This document shows positions 44,896 through 53,669 of a stretch of 64,000 nucleotides of DNA, one piece after another. Positions within the stretch are counted from its first letter, which is position 1, and every line of letters begins with the position of its first letter. Made by a program: the position numbers and the translations under genes. Source of the DNA: Arenibacter sp. ARW7G5Y1 (GTDB lineage: Bacteria; Bacteroidota; Bacteroidia; Flavobacteriales; Flavobacteriaceae); NCBI RefSeq assembly GCF_003201775.1, contig NZ_QJJZ01000015.1:62001-126000 (forward strand), read 5' to 3'. Below the pieces are notes generated by a model, which worked only from the letters and a program-made list of their open reading frames with translations, had not been told where the DNA came from and did no database searches.

Positions 44896-45304
44896 TATAG
44901 AAAAATTATTGGAAAGATATTTTGACGCAACTGCTACGGTTGCTGAAGAAGAAATGTTGAGGGAGTATTTTACAAAGGAAGAAGTTCCGTTGCACTTAAA
45001 AAAATATGCCCCAATGTTTCAGTATTTTTCAATAGCCAAAGAAGAGAAGTTTACTAGACAGGTTCCACTAAAACCTAGAAAAAAAAGTTATATGAAGTGG
45101 ATTTCCGTTGCGGCTGTAGGCATTTTGATATTTGGTATTTATTTTGGAAGAAGCTATCAAGAACAGCGAGAAGCCGAATACGCCTATCAGGAAACCAAAA
45201 AGGCATTGAGCCTTTTGGCCGCCAATCTTGGTAAGGGAACCGAGAAAGTAGCATATTTAAGGGAATTTGAAGAAACAAAACAAAAAATTTACAACAAAAA
45301 TTAA
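44882..45304 (+). CDS. Putative membrane anti-sigma partner
   Basis: 140 aa: cytosolic N-terminal helical domain (ELNNIEKLLERYFDATATVAEEE), basic junction RKKSYMKW, one membrane helix (ISVAAVGILIFGIYFG) and a periplasmic coil. Size, single helix and 14-bp overlap with the sigma gene fit an anti-sigma factor, although no zinc-binding HxxxCxxC motif is present. The N-terminal helix start LLERYFDATATVAEEE is common to flavobacterial anti-sigma-like proteins. Confidence 0.7.
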   Translation: MELNNIEKLLERYFDATATVAEEEMLREYFTKEEVPLHLKKYAPMFQYFSIAKEEKFTRQVPLKPRKKSYMKWISVAAVGILIFGIYFGRSYQEQREAEYAYQETKKALSLLAANLGKGTEKVAYLREFEETKQKIYNKN

Positions 45305-45314
45305 ATCAAAAAAA

Positions 45315-45863
45315 ATGAAAAAGATTATCATAATAGCATTAGTTACCGTTTTGCCCCTAATAGGTTTTTCACAGTCCATGTTCGATAAATTTGAAGATCT
45401 GGACAATGTGAGCGCTGTAGTGGTCAATGAAAGCATGTTCAAATTGTTGAGCAAGATAAACGTAGAGGTCGATGACAAAGAGGCTCAGGATTTTATGGAT
45501 ATTGCCCAAAACCTGAAAAATCTGAAGGTTTTTATTACCGAGGATAAAAAGATTTCTGCGGACATGCAGGTTACCATGGAAAAATATCTGAAATCGTCGT
45601 CATTACAGGAACTTATGAGGGTTAAGGATAAGGATGCCAACGTAAAGTTTTATATCAAGAGCGGGAAGGATGAGGATCATGTAAGTGAGTTGCTCATGTT
45701 TGTCACCGGGATTAATAATACGGACCTGGAAATTAATAATAGAAAATTTGAAACGGTATTGCTATCGCTGACCGGGGATATCGATCTAAACAAGATTGGA
45801 TCTTTGACCCAAAAGATGAATTTGCCTACCGAGCTAAATAAGGCTGGTAAGAACAAGAAATAG
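45315..45863 (+). CDS. DUF4252 protein, exported
   Basis: 182 aa from MKKIIIIALVTVLPLIGFSQ (45315); a longer in-frame start is rejected. Signal peptide, then DUF4252 segments (MFDKFEDLDNVSAVVVNESMF, LKNLKVFITEDKKI, VSELLMFVTGINN). Function unknown. Fixed companion of the ECF sigma operon, 10 bp after the anti-sigma-like gene. Confidence 0.85.
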   Translation: MKKIIIIALVTVLPLIGFSQSMFDKFEDLDNVSAVVVNESMFKLLSKINVEVDDKEAQDFMDIAQNLKNLKVFITEDKKISADMQVTMEKYLKSSSLQELMRVKDKDANVKFYIKSGKDEDHVSELLMFVTGINNTDLEINNRKFETVLLSLTGDIDLNKIGSLTQKMNLPTELNKAGKNKK

Positions 45864-45930
45864 TGGTTGGGGGCAATGATCCATTTATTGGACCATTGCC
45901 CTTACCGATCAACACTTAATCATACAGAAA

Positions 45931-46476
45931 ATGAAAACAAAAGTTGGGAAATTCACCGGGGCAATGTTGCTGATCTTCACATTGTCTGCATGTTCGTCCA
46001 CACAAAGTCTTCAGGAATATTATGTGGACAATGCGGATAATCCAAATTTTTTATCGGTAGATCTACCGGTAAGCTTGTTGAATATGGAGAAAACCGATTT
46101 AACGGAAGACCAAAGGGAAGCTCTTGCGTCATTAAAAAAATTAAATATTCTGGCGTTTAAAATAACCAAGGATAACCTTATTGAGTTTCAAAAAGAGAAA
46201 GCCAATATTACGGCCATTCTAAAGAATGGCAAATTTACAGAGCTAATGAAAATGAACACCAAATACGGGAAAGCTTCGGTAAGATATTTGGGTGATGATG
46301 ATGCCATTGATGAGGTTATCATCTATGGAGACAGCGAGGATAAGGGTTTTATGCTGGTACGGGTATTGGGCAAAAATATGAACCCTGCCAAATTGGTCCA
46401 ATTTATGAAAGCTGTGGAAAAATCGGATTATAAAGGGGAAGGATTGGGAGAAATAGGAAATTTTTTGAAGGGGTAA
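45931..46476 (+). CDS. DUF4252 lipoprotein
   Basis: 181 aa with lipobox LSAC (Cys21). Mature part similar in layout to the preceding gene (PNFLSVDLPVSLLNMEK, LKKLNILAFKITK, VDEVIIYGDSEDKGFMLVRVLG-like strand). Second DUF4252 product of the sigma operon; the pair may form a heteromer at the outer membrane, which is inference. Confidence 0.82.
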   Translation: MKTKVGKFTGAMLLIFTLSACSSTQSLQEYYVDNADNPNFLSVDLPVSLLNMEKTDLTEDQREALASLKKLNILAFKITKDNLIEFQKEKANITAILKNGKFTELMKMNTKYGKASVRYLGDDDAIDEVIIYGDSEDKGFMLVRVLGKNMNPAKLVQFMKAVEKSDYKGEGLGEIGNFLKG

Positions 46477-46583
46477 AGCAGTGCCTAGCGGAATGCTATG
46501 TATGGAATGGGTTAAACATTCTCTGTTTAGAAATAATGTCTTGTAACGAGATTAGGGATATTTGTGTTAAATCAGCCTTTGCT

Positions 46584-46625
46584 CAGGAACTTTAATAATC
46601 AGCTGATTTATTATAAAAGTTCCTG
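46584..46625. repeat. Long hairpin before the GH3-like gene
   Basis: CAGGAACTTT pairs with AAAGTTCCTG around an inner palindrome AATCAGCTGATT (46597-46608). It is not followed by a T-run, so it is more likely a regulatory or processing structure in the leader of the gene at 46657, or an operator, than a terminator of the DUF4252 gene. Confidence 0.45.
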
Positions 46626-46656
46626 CCGAAGACATTAAAAATCCAATATATCCCCT

Positions 46657-48198
46657 ATGGCAATCCTAGGCAACATTATTAAAAATACAATTCACCTAAA
46701 GGAAACGTTCTCTTCTGAAAGGGATCATTGGGAAGAACAACAAGAGGTCCTTCAAAATATTTTGAATATTGCCCGAAATACCGACTTCGGGAATTATTAT
46801 GATTTTGGGACCATCCTGGATTCTCGGGACCTTCCCAGAAAATTTGCCGAAAAAATACCTTATTTCGATTATTCAAAAATAAATAGGGAATGGTGGCATA
46901 AATTACAAGAAGGCCATGAGAATGTTACCTGGCCTGGCAAGCCATCTTATTTTGCCCTAAGTTCCGGAACAACCGGAAAAAAGAGCAAGCGGATACCTGT
47001 TACGGACGATATGATCGAGTCCATAAGGGCCGCGGGACTTAAGCAAGTCTTTGCTTTGAGTAATTTTGATTTACCTGCCGATTTTTTCGAAAAGGAAATT
47101 ATGATGTTGGGCAGTTCTACCAATTTGGAGGAAAGAAATGAACATTTGGAAGGAGAAATAAGTGGTATAAGTGCAGGAAACATTCCTGACTGGTTCAGAA
47201 GTTACTATAAACCAGGGGAGGAAATCGCAAAAATTGAAGACTGGGACAAAAGGGTGGAGCGTATCGCTGAACGCGCCGGTGATTGGGATATTGGTGCTTT
47301 GAGCGGGATACCTTCATGGATAGAATTAATGCTCCAAAAAGTTATTGCACACCATGGCCTAAAAAACATCCATGAAATTTGGCCCAACCTGATGGTGTAT
47401 ACTTCGGGTGGGGTAGCCTTTAAACCCTATAAAAAAAGTTTCAATTCTCTTTTGGGGCACCCTATTACAGTCATAGATACCTATTTGGCTTCCGAAGGAT
47501 TTATTGCCTGCCAGACAAGGCCAGAAACCACGGCCATGCAGTTGATAACCAATAATGGGATCTATTTCGAGTTTGTTCCCTTTAAACCGGAATATATTCA
47601 GGAAGATGGGTCCCTGACGGGGAATGCCCCTTCCATTACCTTAAACGAAGTGGAATTGGATAAGGATTATGTTCTGGTTATAAGCACGGTTAGCGGGGCA
47701 TGGCGTTATTTAATTGGTGATACCATTAGGTTTACAAATTTGGAGAAAGCCGAAATACAAATTACTGGACGGACAAAATTTTTCTTAAATACGGTTGGAT
47801 CGCAGCTCACCGTTAACAAAATGGATGATGCTATGGGACATTTGGAAGATGCGTATTCTACCAAGATACCTGAATATACCATTTGTGCCAAACGTTTTGA
47901 TGATGGCGAGTTCTACCATTGTTGGTATTTGGGTTCCGATATGGAAAATCCTGATTGCGAATCTCTGTCCAAGTCATTGGATAAGTTTTTGATGGGGGCC
48001 AACAAAAATTATAAGGTAGCTAGGGGCAAATCCCTAAGAGGGGTGAAGGTTAAGGTAGTTTCTCCTGATTTTTTTTACGACTGGAATGGGAAGAACAAAA
48101 AGAAAGGTGGTCAGGTCAAAATGGAGCGGGTAATGAAGGAAGAAAAATTTGCCGACTGGGAACAATTTGTGCGCACCAAAGTCTCCCATGGGATCTAG
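46657..48198 (+). CDS. GH3-family (acyl-adenylate ligase-like) protein
   Basis: 513 aa, GH3 auxin-responsive-promoter family fold. YFALSSGTTGKKSKRIPVT is the ATP/AMP loop, YTSGGVAFKPYKKSF, DTYLASEGFIACQ and YLIGDTIRF are the further ANL-type motifs, and ITGRTKFFLNTVGSQL begins the C-terminal domain. Plant GH3 enzymes conjugate amino acids to acids; the bacterial substrate is unknown. Its stop overlaps that of the convergent metallopeptidase-like gene by 4 bp. Confidence 0.9.
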   Translation: MAILGNIIKNTIHLKETFSSERDHWEEQQEVLQNILNIARNTDFGNYYDFGTILDSRDLPRKFAEKIPYFDYSKINREWWHKLQEGHENVTWPGKPSYFALSSGTTGKKSKRIPVTDDMIESIRAAGLKQVFALSNFDLPADFFEKEIMMLGSSTNLEERNEHLEGEISGISAGNIPDWFRSYYKPGEEIAKIEDWDKRVERIAERAGDWDIGALSGIPSWIELMLQKVIAHHGLKNIHEIWPNLMVYTSGGVAFKPYKKSFNSLLGHPITVIDTYLASEGFIACQTRPETTAMQLITNNGIYFEFVPFKPEYIQEDGSLTGNAPSITLNEVELDKDYVLVISTVSGAWRYLIGDTIRFTNLEKAEIQITGRTKFFLNTVGSQLTVNKMDDAMGHLEDAYSTKIPEYTICAKRFDDGEFYHCWYLGSDMENPDCESLSKSLDKFLMGANKNYKVARGKSLRGVKVKVVSPDFFYDWNGKNKKKGGQVKMERVMKEEKFADWEQFVRTKVSHGI

Positions 48199-48803
48199 CG
48201 GCTACGTTCTTCTGCCAAAATCATGATCTCTTCCGGGGATAGGTAATACTTTTTAATTCGATCCTTATAGGAGACGGCTATATCTGAGTGGTTCAAAATA
48301 AAATTCTTGGTTGCTAGTATATATTTCTCCATACCGTGGGCAACAGCATAGGTGTCCGCCGCACGTTCGGCCTCTATTATAAATCGATCGGAAAAGAGGT
48401 ATTTTACCCCAAATGAAACCAAATTGGTCTTAGTCCTATTTTGATAGTCCATAATGTGTCCCAATTCATGGCCGATCCAACCAATTAGAATATTGGACGG
48501 GATATCCTTTGTTGTAAATTCTTTATCCGAAATCTTAAAAGTTTCACTGATCAATATTACATAGTTCCTTTTGCTCCGTTTCTTGAAGAAACTTTGAAAG
48601 GTGGGTCTGGCCTGCATGGTCGATTTCTTGATATTTCTTTTAAAACGAATTTCAATATTACATTCTGATAGTTCCGGATAAAAAGACAGTGCCTTTAAGG
48701 CTTCATTTTCAATCGAATTTGGAATTTTATGTTGTGCATTCATAAACAAGGAGGCTGAAATAGCCATAATGTAGATTACCGATTTTCTATTAAATATATT
48801 CAT
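48195..48803 (-). CDS. Exported zinc metallopeptidase-like protein
   Basis: 202 aa from MNIFNRKSVIYIMAISASLF (48803). Signal peptide ends near FMNAQ. The zincin motif is GWIGHELGHIMDYQNR with HELGH, and FIIEAERAADTYAVAHGM supplies the third-ligand type Glu seen in M48-like enzymes. The rest is unassigned. Overlaps the GH3-like gene end to end. Confidence 0.75.
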   Translation of the reverse strand: MNIFNRKSVIYIMAISASLFMNAQHKIPNSIENEALKALSFYPELSECNIEIRFKRNIKKSTMQARPTFQSFFKKRSKRNYVILISETFKISDKEFTTKDIPSNILIGWIGHELGHIMDYQNRTKTNLVSFGVKYLFSDRFIIEAERAADTYAVAHGMEKYILATKNFILNHSDIAVSYKDRIKKYYLSPEEIMILAEERSR

Positions 48804-48990
48804 GTTATAGTATAACATAAATATTGACAAATAGCATTCCATGTATAAAATTTAACCTAAAATTTAATACTTCTACAATTTTAGAAGAACCATTCCCTTT
48901 TATAATGGCTTGTCTTGGGGTGGGAGCCTGGATCTAATTGATTAAAAGTTCCAAATCCTTGGTGCAGTTAACCTATTATAAAACTTATGT

Positions 48991-48998
48991 TATCTTCG
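48991..48998 (+). promoter_or_regulatory. -7-like box of the MscS gene
   Basis: TATCTTCG, one mismatch to TAnnTTTG, 31 bp before the ATG at 49029. Confidence 0.3.
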
Positions 48999-49028
48999 TG
49001 ATATTATGAACACTAACAATATACAATC

Positions 49029-49844
49029 ATGGAAAAGGCAGAAGAATGGCTTAATTACGGAATAGAATTGGCAAAAGAGTTTGGACCTAAGGTGCTCACG
49101 GCATTCTTAATCTTCATTATCGGATTATGGGTTATTAAAAGGATTATCGGAGGTACTAGAAAGGTCATGTACAAGAGTAAATACGATGAATCCCTACAGC
49201 GTTTTTTACTTAGTATGGTGTCATGGATCCTGAAAATATTTTTAATCTTAGTGGTTATTGGTCAGTTAGGGATAAACATAACTACTTTCGCCGCTGTGAT
49301 CGCTGCAGCCGGTTTGGCAGTTGGCCTTGCCCTACAGGGCTCATTGTCCAATTTTGCTGGTGGGGTTTTGATCATGATATTCAAACCTTATAAGATTGGG
49401 GATTTGATAGAGGCACAGGGCGTATTAGGTGCAGTAAAGGAGATTGAAATCTTCACCACGAAACTTATAACACCTCAAAATAAACTTGCCATTGTGCCCA
49501 ATGGAGCCATGGCCAATGGCAATATCATCAATTACACGGCCGAAGGTAAGATGAGGGTGGATACTACCATTGGTATTGGATATGATGAGGATATTAAGAA
49601 GGCCAAGGAGGTACTATTGGCCGTATTGGAATCCAATCCCAAGGTGTTGAAAGACCCGGCGCCATCGGTTAACGTTTCCGAGTTGGCGGATAGCTCCGTG
49701 AATTTTGCCGTACGTCCCTTTTGTCTACCAGAAGATTATTGGTCGGTGTATTTTGGAACCTTGGAATCCTGCAAATTGGCCCTTGATAAGGCAGGTATCG
49801 AAATACCATATCCCCATCAGGTAGAAATACAAAAGAAGGGGTAG
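49029..49844 (+). CDS. mscS: Small-conductance mechanosensitive channel
   Basis: 271 aa, length of E. coli MscS. Three membrane helices (about 18-38, 58-80, 85-115); the pore helix AAAGLAVGLALQGSLSNFAG with alternating Ala/Gly is diagnostic, followed by the beta domain FKPYKIGDLIEAQG and the alpha/beta vestibule. Releases solutes on hypo-osmotic shock. Followed by a terminator. Confidence 0.95.
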   Translation: MEKAEEWLNYGIELAKEFGPKVLTAFLIFIIGLWVIKRIIGGTRKVMYKSKYDESLQRFLLSMVSWILKIFLILVVIGQLGINITTFAAVIAAAGLAVGLALQGSLSNFAGGVLIMIFKPYKIGDLIEAQGVLGAVKEIEIFTTKLITPQNKLAIVPNGAMANGNIINYTAEGKMRVDTTIGIGYDEDIKKAKEVLLAVLESNPKVLKDPAPSVNVSELADSSVNFAVRPFCLPEDYWSVYFGTLESCKLALDKAGIEIPYPHQVEIQKKG

Positions 49845-49876
49845 GGTCTGTTCCTTTGAAGTATGGATAAAAAAGT

Positions 49877-49907
49877 AATCCAGGGCATAATGATCATACC
49901 CTGGATT
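49877..49907. terminator. Terminator between mscS and purB
   Basis: AATCCAGGG / CCCTGGATT with a 13-base loop; convergent genes on both sides. No long T-run, so moderately sure. Confidence 0.6.
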
Positions 49908-49941
49908 GCTTCATGTAAGCCTATTATAATTGAGTGCTTTT

Positions 49942-51285
49942 TTAAATACCCGTATAATTACTCGGGGTAATTTGCTTCAATTCAGATTTTATTGCTTCCG
50001 TCGTTTCCAAAGTATCTATAAAATTTGAAATGGATTTTTGTGTAATTTTCTCATTGGTCCTGGTTAATCCTTTCAAGGCTTCATAAGGATTGGGGTAGGC
50101 CTCTCGCCTAAGGATGGTTTGAATGGCTTCTGCGACTACCGCCCAATTATTTTCAAGGTCCTGCTCAAATTTCTCCTTATTCAATAGTAGTTTATCCAAT
50201 CCCTTTAAAGTGGATTGAAAGGCTATAAGTGTATGGCCAAAAGGTACGCCAACGTTTCTGAGTACCGTACTGTCCGTTAAATCCCTTTGCAACCTGGAAA
50301 CAGGAAGTTTGGCGGATAAATGCTCAAAAATGGCATTGGCAATTCCCAAATTGCCTTCGGAGTTTTCAAAATCGATAGGGTTTACCTTATGGGGCATAGC
50401 GGACGACCCCACTTCGCCAGCTTTTATTTTCTGTTTAAAATAGTCCATGGAAACATAGGTCCAAAAATCCCGGTCCAAATCTATTATAATTGTATTGATC
50501 CTCTTTAGGCAGTCGAACAGGGCAGCCATATGGTCGTAATGTTCTATCTGTGTAGTAGGGAAGGAGTGGTGCAGACCGAGCTTTTCTTGCACAAATTTTT
50601 GTCCAAAACTTCTCCAATCAATTTGTGGGTAGGCAACCTTGTGGGCATTATAGTTCCCTGTTGCTCCCCCAAATTTGGCAGCACTTGGTATATCGTTGAG
50701 CAGATTGAATTGTTCTTCCAAACGCACGGTAAATACCTCTATCTCTTTTCCTAAACGGGTTGGGGATGCTGGCTGGCCGTGTGTCCTTGCCAACATTGGA
50801 ACGGCCTCCCATTCCTTGACCAGGGCCGTTAACTTGTTCAATACCTCCAAATACTGGGGAACATAAACCTCGTTCATGGCTTCTTTAATGGAAAGAGGAA
50901 TAGCAGTGTTGTTTATGTCCTGCGAGGTAAGTCCAAAGTGGATGAATTCCTTATGTGACTCCAAGCCCAATTTGTCGAACTCCTTTTTTATAAAGTATTC
51001 AACAGCCTTTACATCGTGGTTGGTTACCTTTTCAATCTCCTTTATGGCAATGGCATCCTCCGAACTAAAATCGTTATAAATTTTACGTAAATCATTAAAT
51101 TTTGATTTGTCAAAATTTGAAAGCTGGGGAAGGGGAATTTCGCAAAGTGATATAAAATATTCAATTTCTACGCGCACCCTATATTTTATTAGAGCCTCCT
51201 CTGAAAAATATGAGGCAAGGGAATCTATTTTGTTTCTGTATCTGCCATCAATAGGGGATATGGCGTTTAATTTGTTTAATGACAT
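49942..51285 (-). CDS. purB: Adenylosuccinate lyase
   Basis: 447 aa, fumarase/aspartase superfamily. Cleaves adenylosuccinate and SAICAR in purine synthesis. Signature GSSAMPHKVNPIDFENSEG (catalytic Ser loop, about 255), HFGLTSQDINNTAIP and LARTHGQPASPT with the catalytic His are all present. The -7 box at 51317 precedes it. Confidence 0.97.
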   Translation of the reverse strand: MSLNKLNAISPIDGRYRNKIDSLASYFSEEALIKYRVRVEIEYFISLCEIPLPQLSNFDKSKFNDLRKIYNDFSSEDAIAIKEIEKVTNHDVKAVEYFIKKEFDKLGLESHKEFIHFGLTSQDINNTAIPLSIKEAMNEVYVPQYLEVLNKLTALVKEWEAVPMLARTHGQPASPTRLGKEIEVFTVRLEEQFNLLNDIPSAAKFGGATGNYNAHKVAYPQIDWRSFGQKFVQEKLGLHHSFPTTQIEHYDHMAALFDCLKRINTIIIDLDRDFWTYVSMDYFKQKIKAGEVGSSAMPHKVNPIDFENSEGNLGIANAIFEHLSAKLPVSRLQRDLTDSTVLRNVGVPFGHTLIAFQSTLKGLDKLLLNKEKFEQDLENNWAVVAEAIQTILRREAYPNPYEALKGLTRTNEKITQKSISNFIDTLETTEAIKSELKQITPSNYTGI

Positions 51286-51316
51286 CTCGTGCTATTTGAT
51301 TGATTTTGGAAAAGGG

Positions 51317-51324
51317 CAAAGATA
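51317..51324 (-). promoter_or_regulatory. -7 promoter box of purB
   Basis: TATCTTTG on the minus strand, a perfect TAnnTTTG match 31 bp before the ATG at 51285. No TTG found at -33. Confidence 0.4.
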
Positions 51325-51390
51325 GCTATAAGTTAAGGAGTTTAAAAGTTAAGCGGAAGATTGTTCTGTTATTTGTACCAAGGTTCTTAC

Positions 51391-51951
51391 TTACTTCAGT
51401 TTCGCCAAGGTCAGCCTAGCCCTTGCCTTATAAGCCGCACTGCCATTTTGATAGTTCTGTTCCAGTATCATTCGCAATTCCGGATGGATCCAGTTGAACT
51501 TTCTGCCCAATAACAATAAGCTGGTCATGGAATATGCCTGGGCCGCCACTTTATGGTCCCCTATAAGCCAGTCGAAACAAGCGGAAGTTATATTTTCCAA
51601 GTGTTCTTCATTAAGTGCGTTACGGGTTGTGTGGTCCTTTGATTGAAAGTAGGATTTCATTAAGATCTCGCAGATTTTGGCAATGGGCCTAACTGCCGGA
51701 TCCAAATGCACCGAACCAATATTACGGACAAAAGTATCCATGCTCGGAAGGAGGTAAGCCAAGTGTTCCTTGGCGGTAAATTCCAAAATCCAGCAGGCTT
51801 TACAGGAAACGGGATCATCTACTTGAAAGGCAACTTTCATAAGGGTTGCAATGTTGGAAGGTTGGCTCACTACAAGGTTGGACATATCCCTTCTTTTGGT
51901 CCTGGAATGATCAACGTAGTTGAGGGCGTTATAGAGTTCTAAATAGGTCAC
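51391..51951 (-). CDS. Helical protein of unknown function linked to purB
   Basis: 186 aa, almost wholly helical with HEAT-like spacing (VAFQVDDPVSCKACWILEF, CFDWLIGDHKVAAQAYSMTS, LEQNYQNGSAAYKARARLTL). No catalytic motif or signal. Lies directly upstream of purB on the same strand; relatives are sometimes called adenylosuccinate lyase because of that position, without sequence basis. Confidence 0.7.
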   Translation of the reverse strand: MTYLELYNALNYVDHSRTKRRDMSNLVVSQPSNIATLMKVAFQVDDPVSCKACWILEFTAKEHLAYLLPSMDTFVRNIGSVHLDPAVRPIAKICEILMKSYFQSKDHTTRNALNEEHLENITSACFDWLIGDHKVAAQAYSMTSLLLLGRKFNWIHPELRMILEQNYQNGSAAYKARARLTLAKLK

Positions 51952-52026
51952 GGATACACTTTGATATTAACAGATTCCAAATTTTGTATAAGGGAATAAA
52001 TATAAATAAATCATGGGTCAATTCGC

Positions 52027-52048
52027 AGCCTACTTATTTTATTAGGCT
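52027..52048. terminator. Weak hairpin downstream of the sirtuin gene
   Basis: AGCCTA / TAGGCT with a ten-base AT loop, followed by CTTTTAG on the plus strand. Between the sirtuin stop (52214) and the purB-linked gene; direction uncertain. Confidence 0.3.
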
Positions 52049-52213
52049 CTTTTAGAAAGCTATCCCCTTGGAAATGCTTGTGATGGGGCATGGATTGAAG
52101 TAGATCCTTTGCTGGGCACCTTGCCAGGTTTAATTGGGGAAGCTAAATGGAAAAAAGAAGTTGCCGTTGACTACATAGTCCAAGTTTTATGTACCTGGGA
52201 TAACAAAGGAAGT

Positions 52214-52906
52214 TCAATGCTTTTCGCCGATCAAATCCGATACCAATTGGGGTACTCCGGTTACGGCACTGGCCTGTATTATAGTGAGTTGTTTAAAATC
52301 GGTCCGACTAATATTGGGTTTTGGGTCTATAAAATAAATGGGGGTGTCCCTGGTTACATAATGGATTAAACTAGCTGCTGGATATACTTGCATGGAGGTA
52401 CCGATGATGATTAAAATATGGGCAGATTGGGTGATATTGGCCGCTTTTCCCAATAGTGGCACTTCCTCTCCAAACCACACGATATGGGGGCGCAACTGTT
52501 TTCCATTTTCTGAAAGATCGCCAAGTTGGATATCGGTTTTCCAGTCAATTATGTGATTGGGATTATGGCTGCACCTAGCCTTTAATAACTCTCCGTGCAA
52601 ATGAATGACCTTGGAGCTTCCAGCTCGTTCGTGTAGGTCATCCACATTTTGGGTAATTATGCTTACGTCAAAATGGTCTTCCAGGCGCGCCAAAGCTTTA
52701 TGGGCCATATTGGGGGCGACTTTGAGCAACTGTCTTCTTCTCTCGTTGTAAAAATTGAGGACCAATTCGGGATTATCCCCAAAACCTTGGGGTGTTGCCA
52801 CTTCCATTACATCATGACCTTCCCACAATCCATCGGAATCCCTAAAAGTGTTAATGCCACTTTCCGCACTGACCCCTGCACCTGTTAACACCACTATTTT
52901 TTTCAT
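52214..52906 (-). CDS. cobB: SIR2-family NAD-dependent protein deacylase, no zinc cysteines
   Basis: 230 aa. NAD site VLTGAGVSAESGINTFRD (5-22), TQNVDDLHERAGS, catalytic His in VIHLHGEL, WFGEEVPL and IIGTSMQVYPAA are intact. FYNERRR carries the Tyr/Arg pair found in desuccinylase-type (SIRT5/CobB) enzymes. Only one Cys exists in the whole protein (LKARCSHNPNH), so the usual four-cysteine zinc site is missing, as in a minority of bacterial sirtuins. Divergent from trmH. Confidence 0.92.
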   Translation of the reverse strand: MKKIVVLTGAGVSAESGINTFRDSDGLWEGHDVMEVATPQGFGDNPELVLNFYNERRRQLLKVAPNMAHKALARLEDHFDVSIITQNVDDLHERAGSSKVIHLHGELLKARCSHNPNHIIDWKTDIQLGDLSENGKQLRPHIVWFGEEVPLLGKAANITQSAHILIIIGTSMQVYPAASLIHYVTRDTPIYFIDPKPNISRTDFKQLTIIQASAVTGVPQLVSDLIGEKH

Positions 52907-52967
52907 TGTGCTAGAATATAGTAATATTTGTAAAATTAAACGTTTTCTTTTTTAATACCCTAGAATT

Positions 52968-53624
52968 ATGGTCGATTACCAGTTGCTTCATTATTTGGAA
53001 GGTTTTATAACCCCTGAGCGGAAAGCCCGTTTCCTGAAAATTTTGGAAGATCGTACAAATTATATAACCGTAGCAATAGAGGATGTTTTCCAGATGCACA
53101 ACACCAGTGCCGTTGTGAGGAGCTGTGATATTTTTGGGGTGCAGCAGGCCCATCTCATTGAAAGTAGGTTCGGTAAACGACTTGATAAGGATATTGCCAT
53201 GGGGGCCCAGCAATGGGTGGATTTAAGAAGATACAATAGCACGACGGATTGTATTGACACCTTGAGGCGTCAAGGGTATAAAATTGTAGCTACTACCCCC
53301 CACAGGGATGATTGTTCACTTACGAATTTTAATTTGGATGGAAAGACAGCATTATTTTTTGGAACAGAACGGGATGGCTTGAGTGAGGAGGTATTGCAAA
53401 AAGCTGATTCTTTCCTAAAAATACCCATGGTAGGGTTTACCGAAAGTTTAAATATCTCTGTTTCTGCCGCAATAATTTTACACACCCTAACAAGTCAATT
53501 GCGCAAAGGGAACATAGATTGGAAGTTGACCGAAGAAGAGAAACTGGAAAAAAGATTGGATTGGACCAAGAAATCAGTTCGGAGTTTGGATGATGTTTTG
53601 GCCAGATTTCATGGGACAAAATGA
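52968..53624 (+). CDS. trmH: tRNA (guanosine-2'-O-)-methyltransferase, SpoU/TrmH
   Basis: 218 aa. Trefoil-knot SPOUT fold: NTSAVVRSCDIFGVQQAHLI (motif 1), LFFGTERDGLSEEVLQKAD (motif 2), IPMVGFTESLNISVSAAI (motif 3), the three TrmH boxes. The ending KKSVRSLDDVLARFHG is the C-terminal extension of TrmH proper. Methylates G18 in tRNAs by homology. Confidence 0.93.
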   Translation: MVDYQLLHYLEGFITPERKARFLKILEDRTNYITVAIEDVFQMHNTSAVVRSCDIFGVQQAHLIESRFGKRLDKDIAMGAQQWVDLRRYNSTTDCIDTLRRQGYKIVATTPHRDDCSLTNFNLDGKTALFFGTERDGLSEEVLQKADSFLKIPMVGFTESLNISVSAAIILHTLTSQLRKGNIDWKLTEEEKLEKRLDWTKKSVRSLDDVLARFHGTK

Positions 53625-53669
53625 TATTTTTAGTATATTTAAACAGCACTAACCAATAAATAAAAGCTC

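Noticed and set aside
52109-52369. 86-codon plus-strand frame at the end of the sirtuin gene
   Set aside because: Two thirds overlap the sirtuin C-terminus; no start context or motif.
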